64,000 nucleotides of DNA from Pyrrhoderma lamaoense (lineage: Eukaryota; Basidiomycota; Agaricomycetes; Hymenochaetales; Hymenochaetaceae), in contig NBAZ01000001.1 of assembly GCA_002794735.1 (NCBI GenBank), positions 2,418,001-2,482,000 on the forward strand. The letters run 5' to 3'. Position 1 is the stretch's first letter. Every line of letters begins with the position of its first letter. Below, piece after piece: positions 57,845 to 64,000 of this stretch. The notes under the pieces were generated by a model that ran no database searches, was not told the origin of the DNA, and saw only the letters and a list, made by a program, of their open reading frames with translations. The position numbers were made by a program, and so were the translations under genes.

Positions 57845-58293
57845 ATGTCCTCCGTACCGCCCACTCTTCCGTCTGTGTTACCGTCGTGCCCCGCAATTCA
57901 AGACAGTAAGTAGAGATGTGGACTCTTGATTGGACTTGTACATGTTGACTGATTTTTAATACTATTTCTATTAATACGCCAGCTGATACGACCGCGGAGC
58001 AGATCAGTTCTGGCATTGGGCGTGTCACTACTCCCACAGAGTGCGTTCTCTTCGCAGCATCAATGATTAAGTCTAAGAAATACTCATCAGTGCAAGCCTT
58101 CCTGCACTTAGAACACCGATATTTATATGCGCGTATGCGAGTAAGTAAGGAAAAAGATGGACAGACAAGTGATGATGCTCAAGCTCAAAAACGACTCTCA
58201 ATTTCAATGATCGTATATGTACTTTCAAACAGAATGCAACAGACTATTCCCATCCCGGGACCGGCTGATGAATCACCGCAAAAGGGATCATAA
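57845..58293 (+). CDS. Small protein of unknown function
   Basis: I do not recognise this gene. The start ATG at 57845 gives MSSVPPTLPSVLPSCPAIQD; a clean intron (57906 to about 57980, GTAAGT...CGCCAG) joins it to DTTAEQISSGIGRVTTPTEC, then VLFAASMIKSKKYSSVQAFL and HLEHRYLYARMR. The frame stays open to TAA at 58291-58293, for about 120 residues. However, a strong donor (GTAAGT, about 58141) and an acceptor (TTTCAAACAG, near 58232) would instead splice to a short end NATDYSHPGTG with a stop at 58266-58268, for about 80 residues. There is no signal peptide and no clear membrane helix. The helical middle suggests a small scaffold or complex subunit, but this is a guess. Confidence 0.5.
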
Positions 58294-58744
58294 CAGTGAA
58301 GAGATGGAACACATCATCAGCTGGAACGAATGAGGCCGACATTCTCCATGGGGAGTTTGATGCCGAAACATCAGACGGTCGGTATGAGAAGGCTAAAGAG
58401 AAGTCGATTACCTGAAAGAGGTGTACCTTCTTAAAAGGGAAATTTCGTTCCACGAATATAAATTATTTGTTATACAGTTGTAATCAGTTTGTACAGTTTG
58501 TTTGTGTAATGACCGCGACAGTGAGTCTACATTGAGCGTGTATCGAAAACAGGCTATATTTTCTCATCTGCCAAAGAGTTTGATTGTGTGTAGACAACAA
58601 GGGCCCTCGTGCTTCGGGCATTTCTCCTCCTCCCGCTTCTCCTCCTCCTCCGTTTCCTCTTCTCTCTCGTTCTTTACAACAAAGTAGCTTTCGCAATCAT
58701 TTATTTGCACCATTGCGTTCCTTCTACCCTCGAGGACGAGAAGA
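58294..58744. other. Tandem intergenic region / TEA1-like promoter
   Basis: 451 bp between the small gene and the kelch gene, both on the plus strand. It ends in a pyrimidine-rich leader (58620-58670, TCCTCCTCCC and CTCCTCCTCC runs). The minus-strand open frames here are Arg/Glu/Gly low complexity mirror images of that tract. Confidence 0.45.
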
Positions 58745-61700
58745 ATGTCCTTCTTTAGGAAGCGACAAACAAACACCCATGCTTCCCAAAACTCAACCCA
58801 AGTCACTGTAGCTCAGTCGGCCAGCGCTGCTCTCGCTCAGACAAAGGAGGCTTCTGAAAAGCAGGCTATCGCTCAGCAGCAACAGCAGGCTCAACAGATG
58901 GCCAGGGAAATGGCCAGAGAGAGGGAAGTTAGCCCGTCGTCAGTGCTTATTCCCTCATCATCATATACTACTTCCTGATTTCTTTACTTTTTCCCTCCTC
59001 TTTTTTATAATCTTTCTTCAAATTAGACAACAAAGGGATGCTCGTGAGACAAATGGCCAGGCTGCCCCTCCAAATAGTTCTTCACCTGCTGCAGGAGTAC
59101 AGCAACCCCCGAAGCAACCAGCGTATCCTTGGTCGACGCGCAGGATACAATTTCCTCCCCCGCTATTCTACCGAAGCCTGGCATTCCTGCTCCCACTAGC
59201 CCTTCGCCGTCTCCATTCCCAAGATATGGGCACTCATTACCTGCCGTATCAACTCAAGCAGGCGAACTCTTACTTTTCGGCGGTCTCGTAAAAGATACCG
59301 TCCGAAATGATCTTTATTCTTTCAACACCCGCGAACTTTCTGCAACTCTTCTTCAAACCGCTGGTGAGGTACCTTCTGCGCGCGTCGGGCACGCTAGTGC
59401 ACTTGTTAGTAGTGTTTTAATCGTATGGGGCGGAGATACAAAGTCCGATGGCCGGTCCTACCCCTCAGAAACTCAGGATGATGGATTATATCTGCTTAAT
59501 CTGGGTAAGATAAAATAGTTTGTTGAAGCATATGATATGTTTTTAATATTCCACTTGTAGTTACCCGTGAATGGACCCGGGTTACTATCAACGGACAAGC
59601 TCCTGCTGGGAGATATGGTCATGCCGTTGCGATGGTGGGTACTCGTTTCTATGTGTTCGGTGGGCAAGTAGATGGCGAATTTCTAAACGACTTATGGGCT
59701 TTTGACCTTAACACATGTGAGTTCACTTTAGTACACTATAAAATCCTGATTATTGAAGCCCTTTTAAGTGAGAAACAAAGCTTCATGGGAGCTAATCAAG
59801 CCCTCGAACAACGAGGGGCCCTCAAGGCGGACAGGCCATACGTGCATCACATACGGCGAGAGAATCATAATGTAGGCTTGATTCGGTAAAATATAGATCA
59901 TTCTTTATATCTTAACTCTCGATTAGGTTTGGTGGTACTGATTCTCAATATCATTATAATGATACGTGGGCATTTGATACCACGACTCGTCAATGGTCGG
60001 AGCTGACCTGTATCGGATTTATCCCATCTCCCAGAGAGGGGCATGCCGCATCTCTTGTCGGTGATGTAATATATATATTTGGAGGAAGAGGTGTGGATGG
60101 GAATGATCTTGGTGACCTCGCAGCTTTCAAAATCTCAAGTACGTACTTTTTTGATAGTTTTGATGGCCGAACTAGTGATTGACATCACTCCTTAATTCAA
60201 GACCAACGATGGTATATGTTCCAAAATATGGGCCCCGCTCCGAGCGTGCGCTCAGGACATCGTATGGCTGCTGTTGGATCTCGTGTTTTCGTACTCGGTG
60301 GTGAATCTTCAGCTCCAGGCCAGACAGATGATTCGTCTATCATCCATGTCTTAGACACAAGTCCGTCTATACTGATTACCTGGGAATTCAACGCAAACTA
60401 ATTTTATCTCTTCTTTAGAACACATTAAGTATCCAGAACCTAGCAAAACACCACCATCTGACGCACAAGGTGCAGTGGCGGCCCGACGTCCTTCTGCTAC
60501 TGCCGTACAAACACCTCAGCAACCTTCTTCAACTCAGACCTCAACACCAAATGGATCCGCACAAAGGGCGATGTCGCCTTCTCGTCCCGGCCCTGACTCA
60601 GAGGAGATTCGTCGTGCTATATCTCCCCCTGGTGTCCGACCTGGAAATAAGCAAATAAATGGTATAACTACAACTGTAAATGCAGGCTCGAGCCCCAAAA
60701 GTAAAACACTTTCGCGCTCCCGTGAAGACGGTGCTACCGGATCAGATGATAGTACAGAGGGTACATCGGAAAATAATACTCGAGAACGTGCACTTTCTCC
60801 TGACGGAAATCGGGCCAAAAGCCCAAATAGTCAAGACCCATCGACGCTATTGCGATCTATGTCCCCTCAGATGCAAGGCGAGCTTTATCAGCCCGTTAAT
60901 GGCATGATTGGAAGCCCTCTTCAACAGCCCCAAAGTATGGCGGCAATTGCCATGCAAAGAAATGCTGCTCAACGTGCACGGAGCCCCTCGCCCATTGTCG
61001 ACCGAACAAAACCCGCAGATAGTATCTATCAAACAGGTCGCGCTTCTCCGACTGTTAATGGATATGCATCTGGCCATGTACGTCCTGGCTCAACTGGGAA
61101 CGTCACGGCAGACCTGGTTCGAGATCTAAAAATCAAAGAAGCTGAGGTTGAAAGCATGAAGAAGCGTGAAGCTTGGATGAGAACTGCACTACGGAGTGCC
61201 ACGAATGCTGGGTTTGTTTATGCTGATGGTGAAATTGATCTAAGTGACTCCAGTCGACGAAGTCCTACCAATGAGGAACCAGATGTCAAAGGTCTTGCGA
61301 ATATGATCTTGCACCTGAAGCAGGAGCATGCGCGAATTACAAATGAGGTGGCATCTCAAGTACAGGGGGCATCAGAGCGTTGTCTTGAAATGGAGAGGGT
61401 TAAGAATGCTGCTCTTCAAGAAGCTTCTTTCTACCGTGCAAAATTAGCTGCGTATGAGAATAGCTCTCCAGAAGATGCTGCTCGCGTAGAAAAGCAACGT
61501 ATCACAGAACTTGAGCGTCAGCTTTCTGTGCTTGCTCGTGAGCGTACTGAACAGAGCAAACAAGTTGCCGAATTTAGTAGCATGGTTTCCATACAGACCC
61601 GAATTGCCGAACACGCAGAGAGCCGTGCTGCAGAGGCTATGAGGCGTTCTGAAGCACTTCGGGAGTCTCATGATCGTGCTCTGCAGGAAAATGCATTTTG

Positions 61701-63591
61701 CAAGATCGCCAGATCCAGCTTGAAACTACTCTTCATGATCATAAAGAGCGCATCTTAGAACATTCTACACGTGCCGGTATCATGGAGGCTGAGCGGATGG
61801 AGTTGGAGTCACGTCTTGAAGAACTCATGTCAACTAAGGATCAGCATATCCGAAGTCTGGATCAAGTTCGTGCAGCTCTTGAGGCATCCTCGGATCGGAC
61901 TGATGAATTTGAGGCTCAATGGAGAAAAGCGCAAGATCAGGTTGTGCAGTTAGAGTCTGATTTAATTGAGGCGAAGGGTGAATTAGAGTCGAGGCAGCGG
62001 AATGCGAGACACTCCGCCAAAGGCTTACCGATGTTGAAAATTCTTGGGCTAAATCCCGGGAAGAAGCTGATCAGCTGCGCGCTCTTACGACTGGTAGCCT
62101 TGGGGAGTTGCTCGACCTTCATCGTGAGCTCAAATCGGATGAAGAGCGTGCTTCTCGTGGGCATGGTGAGAAGATTCACGTTCTAGAGAACGAGTCTGTT
62201 TCTCTACATAAAATGCTCAAGGACACCAACCAGAGATTAAGTGAAGCGCAACAAGAGCTTCAACAGGCAAGAGTTAAGGCTCGCGAGTCAGAGAGAGAGC
62301 ATGCATCGTTAAAATCTCAGCTTGATGGCATTCGTTCTCAATTGCAAGGTACTATGGCTGAATCAGCTAGGCTACGCAAGGACCTTGCCACTAAGGATAA
62401 CGAATTGTATGAGAAATCTCGTCAGACATCGGATGCGGAGCTTCGTGTTGCAATGTTCAGAACCTACTTCTCAGAGCATGGAGAAGTTGTAGATGAAGAT
62501 GACTTGAGGGCAAAGATTGGGGATGCGCCCGCCCGTGTTGTTGAACTTGAAAATAAGCTTACTCAGAGCATCCGAGTACAAGAAGAGCTTGAGAGAGATC
62601 TTGATCAGGCAATCAGGAGACGTGATGAACTTGAATCACATGTTAAAACTCTTGCAAACCAACTGGAAAGGGTGCGGGCAAGTCCTTCGTCTAGCAAGGG
62701 TGATGATAGTCAGTGGGAGTCCCGAGCTGTAGAAGCTGAACGCAAGCTTAATGAGACAGAGCAATCTTTCAAAGCTAAATTGCAACAAATGGAAGATGAC
62801 TATCAACTCGCAGTTAAATATGTGAAGTAAGTTTGGGATATCATGGTTGAAAAATTCATCACTAATACTTCACCACAATAGGGGTACCGAGAAGATGATG
62901 CGTCGCATGAAAGATGAAGTGAATAAACAGAAATCTTTGAATGCAAACTTGCAATCTGAGCTTGAAGCCCGTGGTGGTTCTGGATCGGAAAATAGTTCTC
63001 GAATTCGTGGTGTTAATGGACGGAATACCCCCTCTCAGACGATGGTCTTGACTTACGAGTGCAACTCAGTGATGCTCAAAGGCAAAATCAGCGCTTAACG
63101 TCCGAGAATAGAGATCTTCGAAGGCGAATGGAGTCCCTAGAGCAAGAAATTGAGAATCTTCGTAACAACTTAGTCGCTTCTCAGAGGGAAGCTGATGAAC
63201 GATTAAGCCATGTTGAAGATCTTGAGCAAGACATCGAACGACTTGAGTCTGCCTTAGCCGTTGCACGGGGCGGACACGATGAGTCTGCTCTTGAACGCCT
63301 TGCAACGGAAAATACACTCCTTAAACGCGAGAATGAACAATTATCTCAGAAATCGATTTGTTACTTGCAGATGATCAGTCTGCTTTTGGACGTGACCGTC
63401 CTCTTTCTGAAATATCGGATCGGAGAGCTAGTAATTCCTCTGCTGAGAATGATCTAGCTTTCCAGAGTTTATCTAATGAACTGAACGACTGGCAACGACA
63501 GCTTGCGAGTTCTATGGGTGCGCGTCGACCTTTAAGTGACATGGAAGATAGCTTAGTCGGTGGACATCAACGGACAAGATCAAGGTCATGA
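58745..63591 (+). CDS. TEA1: Tea1-like kelch-repeat, coiled-coil cell-polarity protein
   Basis: This is a polarity landmark protein of the Tea1/Kel1 type, carried by microtubules to cell tips in fission yeast. The start MSFFRKRQTNTHASQNSTQV at 58745 is followed by an Ala/Gln-rich stretch and PAYPWSTRRI. Kelch blades run from about 59210 to 60360: PRYGHSLPAV, ELLLFGGLV, RVGHASALVSSVLIVWGGD, RYGHAVAMVGTRFYVFGGQ, FGGTDSQYHYNDTWAFDTTT, REGHAASLVGDVIYIFGGRG and RSGHRMAAVGSRVFVLGGES. A Ser/Pro linker follows, then a long coiled coil from about 61090 to the stop. The frame is broken five times: C5 59157-59161, T4 61696-61699, about 62005-62009, C5 63028-63032 and A3 63350-63352. One added base at each gives an uninterrupted protein of about 1,450-1,500 residues. 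An intron near 62827-62880 interrupts the coiled coil. Confidence 0.85.
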
Positions 63592-64000
63592 AGGATTGAA
63601 TTTTTCTATATGTACATACATCACAATGCAGTCCTATTCCCCTCATCCTTTTTTATTCGTACTTCCAACTGCTTCCCTTTACCTTATACCAACCATTCCT
63701 TCCGTCCGTTTCATTATCTGTTCATCTCTGCTTGCACATTCGCCATGTTATTACTTTCCTTCTTACTATTTTCCCTTTTTGCGTTTGCGCTTAATTATTT
63801 TAAATTTCTTCTTCTTTTCTCATTGTTCCTTAGCGTCTTTTGGCCCATTATGCTATCATTAATTTGTTTTCTCTCTTCTTTTAACTTTGGTATCGCGTAT
63901 AATTATTGACCCTGGAATTCATCTTTTATCTTGCGTATGCGAGAACAATAATCAAAGGCAGATTTGTGTGTTTCTTGAGCAAGGAGACAAAAAAAGTTGA
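63592..64000. other. Right-edge 3' region, no gene seen
   Basis: T/C-rich sequence after the kelch gene stop, probably its 3' UTR and terminator. Apparent Phe/Leu/Ser open frames are low complexity and not supported. Confidence 0.45.

Noticed and set aside
58808..58825. A TAGCTCAGTCGG string resembling a tRNA A box
   Set aside because: It lies in the coding sequence of the Tea1-like gene (VAQSASA). No matching B box (GGTTCGANTCC) or acceptor stem was found nearby.

Overview
The window is nuclear DNA of a fungus, most likely a basidiomycete and possibly an Agaricomycete. Genes are dense, with about 26 in 64 kb on both strands. Almost all are broken by many short GT-AG introns. The proteins are typical fungal ones: a Med5 Mediator subunit, a Tea1-type kelch protein, an Srf1-like membrane protein, a Zrc1/Cot1-type zinc transporter and secreted double-psi beta-barrel (DPBB) proteins. 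G+C looks moderate (roughly low to mid 40s by eye). I saw no virus, transposon, CRISPR array, tRNA or rRNA gene.

Layout. 0.4-5 kb: SurE-like phosphatase (-), ribosomal protein uL13 (-), NUFIP1-like snoRNP assembly factor (+). 5-13 kb: an M16 metallopeptidase (-) head to head with a DH/PH Rho-GEF (+). 14-22 kb: an Ngl2/CCR4-like exonuclease (-) head to head with a single-pass membrane glycoprotein of unknown function (+). 23-33 kb: cyclophilin/U-box protein PPIL2 (-), Mediator Med5 (+), zinc CDF transporter (-), eIF3h (+). 33-40 kb: a divergent pair of secreted proteins that look like paralogues, a small DPBB protein (-) and a very large Ser/Gly/Thr repeat protein with a degenerate DPBB tail (+). 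40-50 kb: Srf1-like (-), FAM192A/PIP30-like (+), ESS2/DGCR14 (-), NudE (-), pyruvate dehydrogenase E2 (-). 50-58 kb: exosome Csl4 (+), Kae1 (+), a family-8 glycosyltransferase (-), eS28 (-), Tgl2-like lipase (-), a small unknown gene (+). 58-64 kb: Tea1-like kelch/coiled-coil polarity protein (+).

There are no operons. Most genes are housekeeping: translation (uL13, eS28, eIF3h), RNA processing (NUFIP1, CSL4, ESS2, PPIL2, NGL2), tRNA modification (KAE1), transcription (MED5), mitochondrial metabolism (E2) and polarity or transport (NudE, Tea1, Rho-GEF, Srf1). Many are arranged head to head over short shared promoters. The accessory part is the secreted DPBB pair.

The strongest pattern that annotation alone does not explain is a series of at least 17 apparent frameshifts in otherwise well-conserved genes. 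Each is repaired by adding one base, usually in a short homopolymer, so all look like one-base losses. This points to homopolymer under-calling in a draft assembly and not to pseudogenes. Several very small exons (11, 13, 18 and 22 nt) are also real-looking; the 11-nt one encodes the catalytic nucleophile elbow of the lipase. CDS spans below run from start codon to stop codon and include introns; splice sites are read by eye.
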